Shown piece after piece: positions 38,242 through 45,639 of a stretch of 64,000 bases of DNA. Numbering within the stretch: position 1 is the stretch's first letter; the number at the start of each line of letters is the position of its first letter. The notes under the pieces are model-generated. The model saw nothing but the letters and a program-made list of their open reading frames with translations. It had not been told where the DNA came from and did not search any database. The position numbers were made by a program, and so were the translations under genes. This DNA comes from Bacillota bacterium (GTDB taxonomy: Bacteria > Bacillota > Bacilli > Bacillales > Cytobacillaceae), in assembly GCA_030705955.1 (NCBI GenBank), contig JAUZPL010000016.1, positions 1 through 64,000 of the forward strand, written 5' to 3'.

Positions 38242-38290
38242 AAAGGTACCTGCCCCTTTGCGTAAATGCAATTCGAGCAGGTACCTTTTT
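38242..38290 (+). terminator. Terminator after nitronate monooxygenase gene
   Basis: AAAGGTACCTGC pairs with GCAGGTACCTTT, followed by a T tract to 38290. Confidence 0.85.
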
Positions 38291-38513
38291 ATTTTAAAAT
38301 AACCGCATTTACTTATGTTACTTCTCCGCAACTACTCTAACAACAAACGTTTATTAGTAAGTCTTATTTTTACTTTGAAAAGGAATATTAATATACAACA
38401 AATCCCCTTGCTTTTCTGGATGGACCCCCAAATTATTCCAACACTTTAAACCCACTTTTCCTAAATTGTCCAATTCCATAACGTCGTTCCGATGTGGATG
38501 TTTTAAAACGGCA

Positions 38514-38540
38514 TAAAAATAAACCTCGGTTGATTGAGGT
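38514..38540 (-). terminator. Terminator of the 35-residue peptide gene
   Basis: Directly after the TAG stop, the minus transcript forms ACCTC-AATCAACC-GAGGT, followed by TTATTTTT. Confidence 0.6.
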
Positions 38541-38648
38541 CTATTTAGGCTGATCTTTTTTATCTTTTCTTATTTTAATAGCTACCGTTATACAAACAAA
38601 AGCGCCCATAAAATTTGTAAAAATAGCAATAAAAACTCCATTACTCAC
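38541..38648 (-). CDS. 35-residue single-TM peptide, type I toxin-like
   Basis: GTG 38648 lies about ten bases after GGGGGTG. The peptide starts with a hydrophobic helix (NGVFIAIFTNFMGAFVCITV) and ends in a short basic tail (KIRKDKKDQPK). One membrane helix followed by a charged tail is the layout of Bacillus holin-like or type I toxin peptides, and also of many harmless small membrane proteins. A compact terminator follows the stop immediately. I see no proven antitoxin RNA, so the toxin idea is only a hypothesis. Confidence 0.5.
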   Translation of the reverse strand: MSNGVFIAIFTNFMGAFVCITVAIKIRKDKKDQPK

Positions 38649-38763
38649 TTAGCAATCACACCCCCAATTATTTTAAGTTTAACATCCTTTTAAATATAGG
38701 ATAATTTTAAAATAATGGCTTTGTTATAACTGAATGTTGATTTCACTGTGCTTGAAAAATAAA

Positions 38764-38945
38764 CGGTAAAATTCCGTTTAAATTGGAAATTCCTATATTT
38801 CCTTAAAAATAAAGGAAGTTTTTCCGTTTATATTATCCAAATCTTTGGATTTTGTCTTATTTAGAGCAGTTAATCGGTATATCTCCGTTTATATCTGCTT
38901 CTTAAGCTTCCTCTTTATACATTTGCCGAAAATTCTCCGCTTATG
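38764..38945. repeat. Four degenerate CGG-N7-CCG palindromic units
   Basis: Units CGGTAAAATTCCGTTTA (from 38764), GGAAGTTTTTCCGTTTA (from 38814), CGGTATATCTCCGTTTA (from 38875) and CCGAAAATTCTCCGCTTA (from 38926) recur every 50-61 bases. Each ends in CCGYTTA. They look like a decayed array of a small palindromic repeat. Confidence 0.5.
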
Positions 38946-39259
38946 AATTCTCATACCTACACGAAAATCAACAATGAATAAACAGAGCCACAATAATAAT
39001 TAATCTTTACAATTATTTGCGAAAAAACAACAAAGTTTACGAAAACAGCCTTTATTAAACATAAATTCTTCTACCCAATCAGCTTTGACTCCATTGGAAC
39101 TACATGCTGCTGAACCCTTGTTTTGTAGTTGCATAAGTATCTGTAATTGAGTCAGTTTTTTATGAAAAAAGTTAAAATCCTGCATTCGGGTATTCCATGG
39201 TATTGCTTTTTTTATTGAATATTTTCAATTGGGAAGGAGGACTTTAGGAGGAGGTTACC

Positions 39260-39345
39260 ATAAAAAAGAGAACATGGCGTGCCTTTGTAATCGTGATTTA
39301 ATTTTTGTTACCATTTCTAAACAAAGTCTTAACAATAAGAAGTTG
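39260..39345 (+). pseudogene. Decayed gene start with lost initiation codon
   Basis: GGAGGAGG at 39248-39255 is followed by ATA (not ATG) and AAAAAGAGAACATGGCG, reading KKRTWRAFVIVI, a stop, then FLLPFLNKVL in the same frame. This resembles the first helix of a membrane or secreted protein with a mutated start and a nonsense codon. Confidence 0.35.
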
Positions 39346-39503
39346 CTGTGAATTAAAGCGCTTTTATTCCCTATATATCGGTAAACAGCAAGATTTACAT
39401 ATTTTTAATAAATGAAAATTAAAACCAGTAATCTCCAATTGTGTGAAGTGAGACATCATTTTTAAGGAAATTTTAATAAAAGGTTTTTATACTGATTCAC
39501 AGA

Positions 39504-40106
39504 ATGAACATGGCAAAAGTTGATTCTAATTTTAATTTTGGAAGGATACAACTTCCAAAAAACAAGGAGATGCAACGACCAATGGAAAAAAAGCTTACAA
39601 GTCAACTGGTCCTACCAATTATACTTTTAATCATCTCTTATCAATGGCTCATCGCTTTTATTGATAAGGCTGTAAATAAAGACTTTTTTAAACAATTGCC
39701 ACAACAAATGAAGGGTGCAATTTCAGGTATTACCTTTCACCCTTATGCAACTTTATTGAAAAATGTAGGATTGCCAAACTCCCATTTAATTGGAATATTA
39801 GTCATGTTAGGAGAGTTGTTTATTGGGGTTATTTTCCTCCTTTGTGCCATTCAAAAATTGATGGGGAAAAATAATCAGGTATTAGCAAAATTGGGTTTAT
39901 TTGCAACAATTATTGGAGCTTTTATGAGTTTGAATTATGCCCTTATGGGTGGAGATACCCTTTTTGTTAATTCAGACAATGCCTTTCAAGAAGCAATTTC
40001 CGTTGACTGGTTCATGTTCCTAATGGAAATTACCCTAGTCATTTACTTTTATGCCCAATCCTTCAAAATAAATGGAGAGATAAAGCAAAATAATCAAGCA
40101 GCATAA
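39504..40106 (+). CDS. DoxX-like membrane protein
   Basis: A 200-residue protein with four predicted helices and the DoxX/DoxD-like pattern (LIISYQWLIAFIDKA... GELFIGVIFLLCAIQKL ... FATIIGAFMSLNYALMGG). The family includes subunits of thiosulfate:quinone oxidoreductase and membrane oxidoreductase complexes. ATG 39504 has no strong ribosome binding site; ATG 39582, twelve bases after AAGGAG, would give a shorter protein that begins MEKKLTSQLVLPI and may be the true start. It lies 110 bases upstream of a heme-protein-like membrane gene in the same direction, suggesting a shared electron-transfer role. Confidence 0.8.
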   Translation: MNMAKVDSNFNFGRIQLPKNKEMQRPMEKKLTSQLVLPIILLIISYQWLIAFIDKAVNKDFFKQLPQQMKGAISGITFHPYATLLKNVGLPNSHLIGILVMLGELFIGVIFLLCAIQKLMGKNNQVLAKLGLFATIIGAFMSLNYALMGGDTLFVNSDNAFQEAISVDWFMFLMEITLVIYFYAQSFKINGEIKQNNQAA

Positions 40107-40215
40107 AAATGTTGTAAAAATCTAATAAATTTTCCCCCAATTGAAAAACCTTATTGTAAGTATATATGGACAAACGCCCTTTTAAGGATGCAATTGAAGA
40201 AAGTGGGAGAAGTGA

Positions 40216-40914
40216 ATGCTTAATCGAAAAGAAATCTATTCTAATGAGAGTCAACGGTATCCAATTGAACGAAACAAACGACTGACAGCAATTGCTGGTA
40301 CTGTGCTTTTTGTCCTTATTATGGCGGAGCTTGTCATTACGGCTAACTTACGTGCACTTATTTCTTACCATATTTTTGTCGGTGTCCTATTGTCTGGACC
40401 CCTTGTCATCAAAATGTGTAGTACCGGATACCGATTTTTTCGTTACTATACAAAATCACCTGATTTTGTAAAAGCAGGTCCACCTAATATCCTACTTCGG
40501 CTTTTAGCACCGTTTTTGGTTGTTTTTACCATTTTGGTAATGATGAGCGGGTTTGGTCTCATAGTGGGTGGACATGCCTACAAGGGATTGTTTTTCAAAA
40601 TCCATGCCGCTAGTGTAGCTATATGGTTGCCGTTGTTGGCTGTCCACATTTACGCCTATATTCGCAAGGCTTCACATCTCACTGCAAATGATTGGATTGG
40701 GTACCGTGTGTCAGGTCGTAAAGGGCGTCTCGTTATTAACGTTGCAGCAATAATAGTGAGCAGTATTGCCGCTAGCCTCCTTACGCCGTGGCATCATGGA
40801 GGACATGGGCAAGGAATACCCAGTCCACTTGCTTTAGGAATTGTTGCCGCTGTAATTGCAGTCCTCATCGCTATACCGGTCTTACGTATGACGAAAAAAA
40901 GACCACAGTTATGA
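40216..40914 (+). CDS. Cytochrome b561-like membrane protein
   Basis: A 232-residue membrane protein with about five helices. Histidines sit in helix-compatible positions (ISYHIFVGVLLSGP, GGHAYKGLFFKIHAASVAIW, LLAVHIYAYI) as in b-type heme proteins of the cytochrome b561/DUF4405 type. ATG 40216 follows GGGAG. Together with the DoxX-like gene it may form a membrane redox pair. A strong terminator follows. Heme binding is inferred from histidine placement only. Confidence 0.7.
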   Translation: MLNRKEIYSNESQRYPIERNKRLTAIAGTVLFVLIMAELVITANLRALISYHIFVGVLLSGPLVIKMCSTGYRFFRYYTKSPDFVKAGPPNILLRLLAPFLVVFTILVMMSGFGLIVGGHAYKGLFFKIHAASVAIWLPLLAVHIYAYIRKASHLTANDWIGYRVSGRKGRLVINVAAIIVSSIAASLLTPWHHGGHGQGIPSPLALGIVAAVIAVLIAIPVLRMTKKRPQL

Positions 40915-40939
40915 GGAGGCTTTCCAACAAATGATGAAA

Positions 40940-40980
40940 AAACTCCGCAGAAATTGTCTCTGCGGAGTTTTTATTTTTTT
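40940..40980. terminator. Terminator
   Basis: AAACTCCGCAGA pairs perfectly with TCTGCGGAGTTT around seven bases, then TTATTTTTTT; it sits between the convergent cytochrome-like and CwlK-like genes. Confidence 0.9.
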
Positions 40981-40986
40981 CAAACC

Positions 40987-41811
40987 TCATTGTGGTGGTG
41001 TAACACCATTCAGAAGATCCCAAGTGTTTAACCCAAATGTATATTGATAATGTGGATAATCCACAATACTCTTAAATGTTCCACCCCATTTAAGGCCCAA
41101 CTGCTCTCCTAAATGTCCCATAGTAAAATATTTCTGTAAATCATTGGATACCTGACCGTTTTCAATAGGTGCGGCATCAAAGGCTAATCCCCAGTTATGA
41201 TAAGAGTCCCCTCCCCTTGCATTCGAAACAATGGGTCCGGGTGTTGTTCTCCCTTGAGCAAATAATCTGTCTGATTCGTCCCAGCTTCTGAAAGCCGTTG
41301 TTATCCGAACATCTAAACCCTGCGCTCTTGTCAATTTCAGAAATCTCCTCGCAAGCATCGCAACGTACGGATTAAGTGAATTTAGATCATTGGAACTTGG
41401 ACGTTGATCAATATTATCCCTTGGATGGGGATTAAATAATTTCCTTCTTGTTCTGGGGTCGAAAATTCCTAACGGTTGCAAACCATTACTTCGCTGGAAT
41501 CTCTGAACGGCGCTTGTTGTCGAAGCCCTATACCATCCATCGGGGTAACCAACATTATATCCATTTATGTTCAATTGCTTTTGGACAAGTTTCACTTGTT
41601 CAATCAATACACTCCATGTATGTGTTTCTACAATGCCGTTACTTTCCATTTGAAATCGATCTTGAAAATCTTTAACCACTGCCATTGTCTTTTCATCATA
41701 CGTACCGTCGATTGCAAAGTTATTATAGTTAAGGGCTAATCCATTTAGATTCATTTGTAGTAATCTAACATATTCACCTGTAGAACCTAGACTAATCGTT
41801 GGCTCCGGCAT
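40987..41811 (-). CDS. Peptidoglycan-binding, M15 family peptidase (CwlK-like)
   Basis: A 274-residue protein with two N-terminal peptidoglycan-binding repeats (about 6-70 and 74-125; VRLLQMNLNGLALNYNNFAIDGTYD, in part, and VQKQLNINGYNVGYPDGWY) and a C-terminal M15 peptidase (about 145-262). Zinc ligands are visible in SYHNWGLAFDAAP (His and Asp) and DYPHYQYTFG (His). The family cleaves L-Ala-D-Glu or D-Ala-D-Ala bonds in peptidoglycan. No signal peptide is seen, so export is unclear; it could act as an endolysin-like or spore-associated enzyme. ATG 41811 follows a weak GGGGAA site. Confidence 0.88.
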   Translation of the reverse strand: MPEPTISLGSTGEYVRLLQMNLNGLALNYNNFAIDGTYDEKTMAVVKDFQDRFQMESNGIVETHTWSVLIEQVKLVQKQLNINGYNVGYPDGWYRASTTSAVQRFQRSNGLQPLGIFDPRTRRKLFNPHPRDNIDQRPSSNDLNSLNPYVAMLARRFLKLTRAQGLDVRITTAFRSWDESDRLFAQGRTTPGPIVSNARGGDSYHNWGLAFDAAPIENGQVSNDLQKYFTMGHLGEQLGLKWGGTFKSIVDYPHYQYTFGLNTWDLLNGVTPPQ

Positions 41812-41967
41812 ATTTTTCCCCAGCCTTTCATGTTGTTAAAGCAGATATTCTAACAAGAGTATATGGGGATTGTATTTGTCCTGTTCCAACAATGTTGTTC
41901 ACGATTTGATCCTCTACAATAACTTAACTCATAACTAAGTTCATCCGACTCAAAAGTTATACCGCCA

Positions 41968-42000
41968 GATATAAATTCTGATTATCTAAGAAAAGAGACA
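41968..42000 (+). repeat. 33-bp intergenic repeat, copy 2
   Basis: Matches 1613-1645 at 31 of 33 positions, same orientation, in non-coding DNA between the CwlK-like and GIY-YIG genes. Confidence 0.6.
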
Positions 42001-42049
42001 CCTGTTTCTCCCTATCTTCAAATTTTTTTGCTTCTCTTTATGATACGGG

Positions 42050-42406
42050 TTACCTAAAAAACACCTTGTCTATATTGTACTTCGACTTTAGTTCATTAAT
42101 AATAAACGTTTCATAAATTTCTCTATATACAGGGTCTTCAATAATACAAACATCAATTTTAGTAACTTCATCTCTATGCATTTTAATTGGGGATACAGTA
42201 TCTTCAAAATGCTTTTTTATTCTTTGGCGTAATTTCCTTGCCTTACCAACGAATAATAGCTCTTGATTATTGTTATAGAACATAAAAATGCCACCCTTAT
42301 CCCTAGAGATAAGGTGAAAATCAGTAAATCCATAAATATTACTTAGTTCAGGGTTTTTCTTTTTGGTAATTGTCACATCAGCTTTTGGAATTGTTATGTT
42401 TATCAA
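42050..42406 (-). CDS. GIY-YIG nuclease domain protein
   Basis: A 118-residue protein resembling the UvrC N-terminal nuclease. The motif pair appears as GGIFMFYNNNQELLFVGKA (GIF for GIY, FVG for YIG), followed by the conserved arginine in RKLRQRIKKHF and glutamate in YETFIINELKSKYN. Small stand-alone GIY-YIG proteins in Bacillus are often labelled nucleotide excision repair endonuclease; the true role is uncertain. It stands alone, between repeat-containing gaps. Confidence 0.8.
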   Translation of the reverse strand: MINITIPKADVTITKKKNPELSNIYGFTDFHLISRDKGGIFMFYNNNQELLFVGKARKLRQRIKKHFEDTVSPIKMHRDEVTKIDVCIIEDPVYREIYETFIINELKSKYNIDKVFFR

Positions 42407-42482
42407 TTAAGTCCACTTCCTCTTTTAAGATTACTCTATATGTTATCATAAAGTGATACATTTATTAATTCTTGCCAAGCCC

Positions 42483-42549
42483 CATTTACTTATGATACGG
42501 TTCACGGCAATTAATGTAAAAACCGCCTCTATTTATGATACTGTTCACC
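42483..42549. repeat. Two tandem copies of a TTTATGATACGGTTCAC element
   Basis: CATTTACTTATGATACGG (from 42483, continuing TTCAC) and CTATTTATGATACTGTTCAC (from 42529) recur here; a third full copy is at 56657-56680 within a large palindrome. A shortened relative, CTTTATGATACGGGTTACC, lies near 42036. Confidence 0.55.
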
Positions 42550-42610
42550 CTATAATTGATGGTAAATTTTAGTAGGCAATCCAACATGGATAAAAAAAGA
42601 AAAGAATGAG

Positions 42611-42916
42611 CTAAAGAATACACTCACTCTCAACGATATCTATCAGCTGCTTCAATTGCTGTACACTTTGATCCAAAGACAGCGAATAATAGCGCTGTGT
42701 ACCCTTTTGTTCTATTTTAACAAGATTATTGTCGCGCATGATCTTTAAATGGTGAGAAATAGCCGGACGTGACAGGTTCGACTGTTCAGCAATTTCATTC
42801 ACACTCAACGGCTCTCGTTCTGCCAGCGAAAGAATAATATCCTGCCTTGCCGGGTCACTTAAGGCGTTGAATAACGGTATACATGCCCTGAATACATCAA
42901 TAGCTTGTTTTGCCAT
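42611..42916 (-). CDS. ArsR family transcriptional regulator
   Basis: A 101-residue winged-helix regulator (SVNEIAEQSNLSRPAISHHLKIMRDN recognition region, in part) without the cysteine pair of metal-sensing ArsR proteins, so it probably senses something else. It lies 46 bases downstream of the SDR gene on the same strand, likely one operon. Candidate operator repeats of TTTAAA type lie upstream of the SDR gene. Confidence 0.88.
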   Translation of the reverse strand: MAKQAIDVFRACIPLFNALSDPARQDIILSLAEREPLSVNEIAEQSNLSRPAISHHLKIMRDNNLVKIEQKGTQRYYSLSLDQSVQQLKQLIDIVESECIL

Positions 42917-42962
42917 GCTTAGTTATATCCTCCTCTGTCCGAAGCTATAGTCAAGCAGAAAA

Positions 42963-43730
42963 TTACTTTTCCCCTGCGACATACTTGGCTAATTTAGCGG
43001 CTATGCTTCTTGGCATAAATTTAGCACCAAGCGCACCTGCCTTATTTAATCCTCCTGTAACAATAACACGTTTTCCGCTCATCAATGCCTCATAACCTCT
43101 TTTTGCAACTATATCTGAGGCCATCGCTCGGCTGAACATTTTTGTGCCCTCGACACTGGCAACAGAACCGAAGTTGGTTTTCGTTGCACCTGGACAAAGA
43201 GTTGTTACAGTAACGGAGCTGTTGGATAGCTCTTCAACAAGTGCTTCTGAAAACGAAAGGACAAAAGCCTTCGTTGCATAATACACAGCCATTAGTGGAC
43301 CAGGCTGAAATGCCGCAGTACTTGCTACATTTAAAATTCTGCCGCTGTTCCTTTGTTTCATTTTTTGCAGACAGTAATAAGTTAATTCAGTCAGTGCGGA
43401 TACGTTTAATTGAATCATATTTAATTGTTTTTGAACATCTAGTTCATCAAACTTACCCATTAAACCGAAACCAGCATTATTAACGAGAACATCAATGTCA
43501 ATTCCTTGTTTTTCGACTTCCTCAAATACTTCTTTTGGAGCACCGAGGATACTTAAATCCTTAGGGATGACGGTAACTTCTATATTCGTAAAGGATTGTT
43601 TGATTTCCTCCAGTTTTTTTCCGTTTCTAGCAACCAGAACAAGATTGTAGCCATCATTGGAGAACAGTTTTACAAACTCATATCCTAAACCGCTTGTCGC
43701 TCCTGTAATTAATGCTGTTTTCTTCATCAT
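42963..43730 (-). CDS. Short-chain dehydrogenase/reductase
   Basis: A 255-residue classical SDR with cofactor motif TGATSGLG (9-16), NNAG structural motif, catalytic Ser in NVASTAA and YYATK (Tyr-x3-Lys). Asp/Arg after beta-2 (VARNGKK) suggests NADP preference. The family reduces or oxidises a wide range of carbonyl compounds; the substrate is unknown. It is followed by an ArsR regulator, which probably controls it. Confidence 0.9.
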   Translation of the reverse strand: MMKKTALITGATSGLGYEFVKLFSNDGYNLVLVARNGKKLEEIKQSFTNIEVTVIPKDLSILGAPKEVFEEVEKQGIDIDVLVNNAGFGLMGKFDELDVQKQLNMIQLNVSALTELTYYCLQKMKQRNSGRILNVASTAAFQPGPLMAVYYATKAFVLSFSEALVEELSNSSVTVTTLCPGATKTNFGSVASVEGTKMFSRAMASDIVAKRGYEALMSGKRVIVTGGLNKAGALGAKFMPRSIAAKLAKYVAGEK

Positions 43731-43770
43731 TAGACCCCTTTCAAATTATCGTTCATTTGATTAATCATTT

Positions 43771-43800
43771 AAAATGTTTAAATGTTTAAACGTTTAACGA
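43771..43800. promoter_or_regulatory. Candidate ArsR operator
   Basis: Three iterations of a TGTTTAAA/CGTTTAAC element, centred on GTTTAAACGTTTAAC, lie 41-70 bases upstream of the SDR start. Their palindromic TTTAAA cores suit an ArsR-family dimer. Confidence 0.5.
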
Positions 43801-43860
43801 TATAATAATTAAAATCTTGCCCGATGTCAACTGCACATCGCATTCTGCTAGCTGTGGCAT
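43786..43860 (-). CDS. 24-residue open frame with strong ribosome binding site
   Basis: ATG 43860 lies eight bases after AAGGAG. The frame (MPQLAECDVQLTSGKILIII) stops inside the candidate ArsR operator. It may be a leader peptide, or the start of a gene truncated when the SDR locus was joined here. Function unknown. Confidence 0.3.
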   Translation of the reverse strand: MPQLAECDVQLTSGKILIIISLNV

Positions 43861-43962
43861 ACTAGTCTCTCCTTTTTATTACACTTACTTTTTGCTTAAA
43901 TAATGGATTTCTTCTTCTGAGTATTTCCTACCAAACTTATAATATCAAGCATATGATTAGCT

Positions 43963-44172
43963 AAAAATATAAAATATGTAAGAAAAATAATTATTAATAA
44001 GTTCTAAAAAACTAATTGCCTTTATCAATCGACTCTCCTGCTATTTGAGTAATAAATGAAACACCGCCCATTTGTTGAACGGTGCTCAATTTACTATATT
44101 GAATGATCTTTTTTAAGCGATAGACTTCTTGTGTATCTAGAAGAGCTTCTCTATTTGGTCGATTCCCACTCA
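43963..44172 (-). pseudogene. 3' remnant of an ABM monooxygenase gene plus its downstream flank
   Basis: This stretch matches 60601-60800 over about 200 bases at roughly three quarters identity, including non-coding sequence after the gene. The coding part (about 44172-44100) reads ALLDTQEVYRLKKIIQ, the C-terminus of the ABM protein at 60730-61023 (TLLDTREVYRLQKTVQ). Its stop codon is changed and its first two thirds are missing. Confidence 0.7.
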
Positions 44173-44296
44173 CATGAAACATGCCCACTCCAGCGACCAA
44201 GGGTAATATATTTGATTCTACGATAACAAACAATTCGAGAAGAAATTAAATAGCCTTAGCCTTCTGGAATACAGGGCTTAAACTACTTTTCGGGGT

Positions 44297-44524
44297 TTAC
44301 ACACTTAAATCAATATAGAATGGCGGCTCCACGCCTAACATACGAGCATACAGCACCAGTTGTCCTTTGTGATGAGCCTCATGGCCGATCAAGCGATGGA
44401 GTACTTCTACTCCTGGTTCAGTAATTTTAAAGAGTTCGATTGACGCTTCTTTCTTTAAATCTAAATCTGTATAGGCTGCCAATTTTTGCTCATGTTCTTG
44501 TAATTTGTATGTACAAGCAAAATT
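44297..44524 (-). pseudogene. C-terminal fragment of a DinB/YfiT-like protein
   Basis: Reads LQEHEQKLAAYTDLDLKK, then HRLIGHEAHHKGQLVLYARM and GVEPPFY, the C-terminal metal-site helix (HEAHHKGQL) of DinB-family four-helix proteins. About 75 residues are open, against roughly 150-170 in intact members. A stop at 44527-44525 ends the frame next to the MarR gene's ribosome binding site, so the 5' half is gone. Intact DinB-fold proteins are thiol transferases or damage-inducible metal proteins. Confidence 0.65.
44504..44517. promoter_or_regulatory. Weak MarR operator-like site
   Basis: TTTGTATGTACAAG is a near-palindrome similar to the two stronger sites at 45070 and 45554, and lies just upstream of the first marR gene. 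Confidence 0.4.
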
Positions 44525-44542
44525 TTAGGAGTTTTTAATATA

Positions 44543-44962
44543 ATAGATGATTTTTTTAACAATTGCCTGTATTTCACAGTGAATAAGCTTTCGCGTGCTA
44601 TTACAAAAATAGCTGAAAATTCTTTTAGAAAAACAGGTTTATCGCCTACACATGCTTTTTTGATGATGCTGGTTATTGATAAGCCTGGCATATCACAGTC
44701 AGAGTTATCAGATGCTTTGCATCTTAAGCCCTCTACAATCACTCGCTTTGTCGATAAGCTAGTTGAGAAAGGATTGATTGAACGCAAAATTGAAGGTAAG
44801 CGATCCTTAAATTTTCCGACGGAAAATGGTGAAGCGATCCTTAAAGATATTAAGGAAGGCTGGAAAATTCTATATCGAGCTTACTCTGATGTTTTAGGCG
44901 ATGAAGAAGGAAAAGCTTTAAATAAACTAATCAACGAAGCAGGCAACAAATTAGAAAAGTAA
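44543..44962 (+). CDS. MarR family regulator, atypical start
   Basis: A winged-helix MarR protein of about 139 residues (HAFLMMLVIDKPGISQSELSDALHLKPSTITRFVDKLVEKGLIERK, in part). Homology to its neighbour at 45103 (NHCLYFTASRFARNMTK against NNCLYFTVNKLSRAITK) shows that the true N-terminus begins near 44543. The codon there is ATA, 11 bases after AGGAG; no ATG, GTG or TTG is available until GTG 44579, which would remove 12 conserved residues. Either ATA is used inefficiently, GTG 44579 is used, or the gene is damaged. Confidence 0.75.
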   Translation: MDDFFNNCLYFTVNKLSRAITKIAENSFRKTGLSPTHAFLMMLVIDKPGISQSELSDALHLKPSTITRFVDKLVEKGLIERKIEGKRSLNFPTENGEAILKDIKEGWKILYRAYSDVLGDEEGKALNKLINEAGNKLEK

Positions 44963-45044
44963 TAATTGAAATCCTTTGATAAATACTAAATAATGTATTT
45001 ATCAAAAGATTTTTGTTTTTAACAATCCGTATAAGAAAAAATTG

Positions 45045-45086
45045 TTGACCTTAATTATTAAATGTGTTAATTTGTATATGCAAATG
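45045..45086 (+). promoter_or_regulatory. Promoter and operator of the second marR gene
   Basis: TTGACC (45045-45050), a 17-base spacer and an extended TGTTAATTT (-10 at 45068-45073). ATTTGTATATGCAAAT (45070-45085) is an inverted repeat overlapping the -10, as expected for autorepression. Confidence 0.65.
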
Positions 45087-45102
45087 AAAAGGACTGAATT
45101 AA

Positions 45103-45537
45103 ATGAATGAAGAAGAACAAGTATTAAATCACTGCTTATATTTTACGGCCAGTCGTTTTGCCCGAAACATGACAAAATTGGCTGAAAAAACATTTGATTT
45201 CGATGACCTTGCTCCTTCTTATTTCTATATGATCATGATTGTTAAATTCCATCCTGAAATTACGCAAAAAGAGTTATGCCACAAGTTATCCATCGCTCCT
45301 TCTACCAGTACGAGGTTTATTGATAAGCTCGAAAAACAAAAGCTGGTGACGAGAAAAGTGAATGGCAAACAGACGTACATTTCTTTAACGGAAGAAGGCG
45401 AAAATGTTTACCTACAATTTCGCCTTTCATTAAAGGAATTGTTTGCTGGCTACTCTCAGATTTTAGGTCGGGAATTTAGTATGGATTTAAGTAAGATGCT
45501 TAACCAAGCGAGCAATAAGCTGGAAGAAGAAATATAA
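45103..45537 (+). CDS. MarR family regulator
   Basis: A 144-residue MarR protein with wing and recognition helix (KELCHKLSIAPSTSTRFIDK). One cysteine (in NHCLYF, residue about 11) is shared with the neighbouring paralogue and could act in thiol or quinone sensing, as in MarR-type redox sensors; this is inference. ATG 45103 follows AAAAGGA. Matching inverted repeats in front of this gene and of the oxidoreductase gene at 45640 indicate that it represses both. Confidence 0.9.
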   Translation: MNEEEQVLNHCLYFTASRFARNMTKLAEKTFDFDDLAPSYFYMIMIVKFHPEITQKELCHKLSIAPSTSTRFIDKLEKQKLVTRKVNGKQTYISLTEEGENVYLQFRLSLKELFAGYSQILGREFSMDLSKMLNQASNKLEEEI

Positions 45538-45553
45538 ATTTTTTTACATCTTC

Positions 45554-45569
45554 ATTTGCATATACAAAT
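45554..45569 (+). promoter_or_regulatory. MarR operator upstream of the oxidoreductase operon
   Basis: ATTTGCATATACAAAT is the exact reverse complement of the site at 45070-45085. It lies 70-85 bases upstream of the first oxidoreductase start. Confidence 0.65.
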
Positions 45570-45639
45570 GGAAAAAATTCTCTGACTTAAATAATAAGTC
45601 AAACAAAAACTAGAAAAGAAAATAAAAGGAGACTTACAA

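Larger units (their letters stand above)
38649..39503. other. Repeat-rich intergenic region
   Basis: Apart from the four palindromic units and the decayed start described separately, this 855-base stretch is AT-rich. A minus-strand frame at 39185-39000 would give a 61-residue cysteine-rich peptide (six Cys in the last third) but lacks a clear ribosome binding site. I do not call it a gene. Confidence 0.3.

Noticed and set aside
38764-38945. CRISPR array
   Set aside because: The repeats are degenerate, only about 17 bases long and vary in spacing; no cas gene is nearby.
39000-39185. 61-residue cysteine-rich frame on the minus strand
   Set aside because: Tempting as a small metal-binding protein, but I see no adequate ribosome binding site and the region is repeat-rich.
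41448-41739. Two overlapping + strand frames inside the CwlK-like gene
   Set aside because: Both are shadows of the peptidoglycan-binding domain on the other strand.
44461-44787. 108-residue minus-strand frame across the first marR gene
   Set aside because: Runs antisense through the conserved MarR domain; only the DinB fragment in a different frame looks like real protein here.
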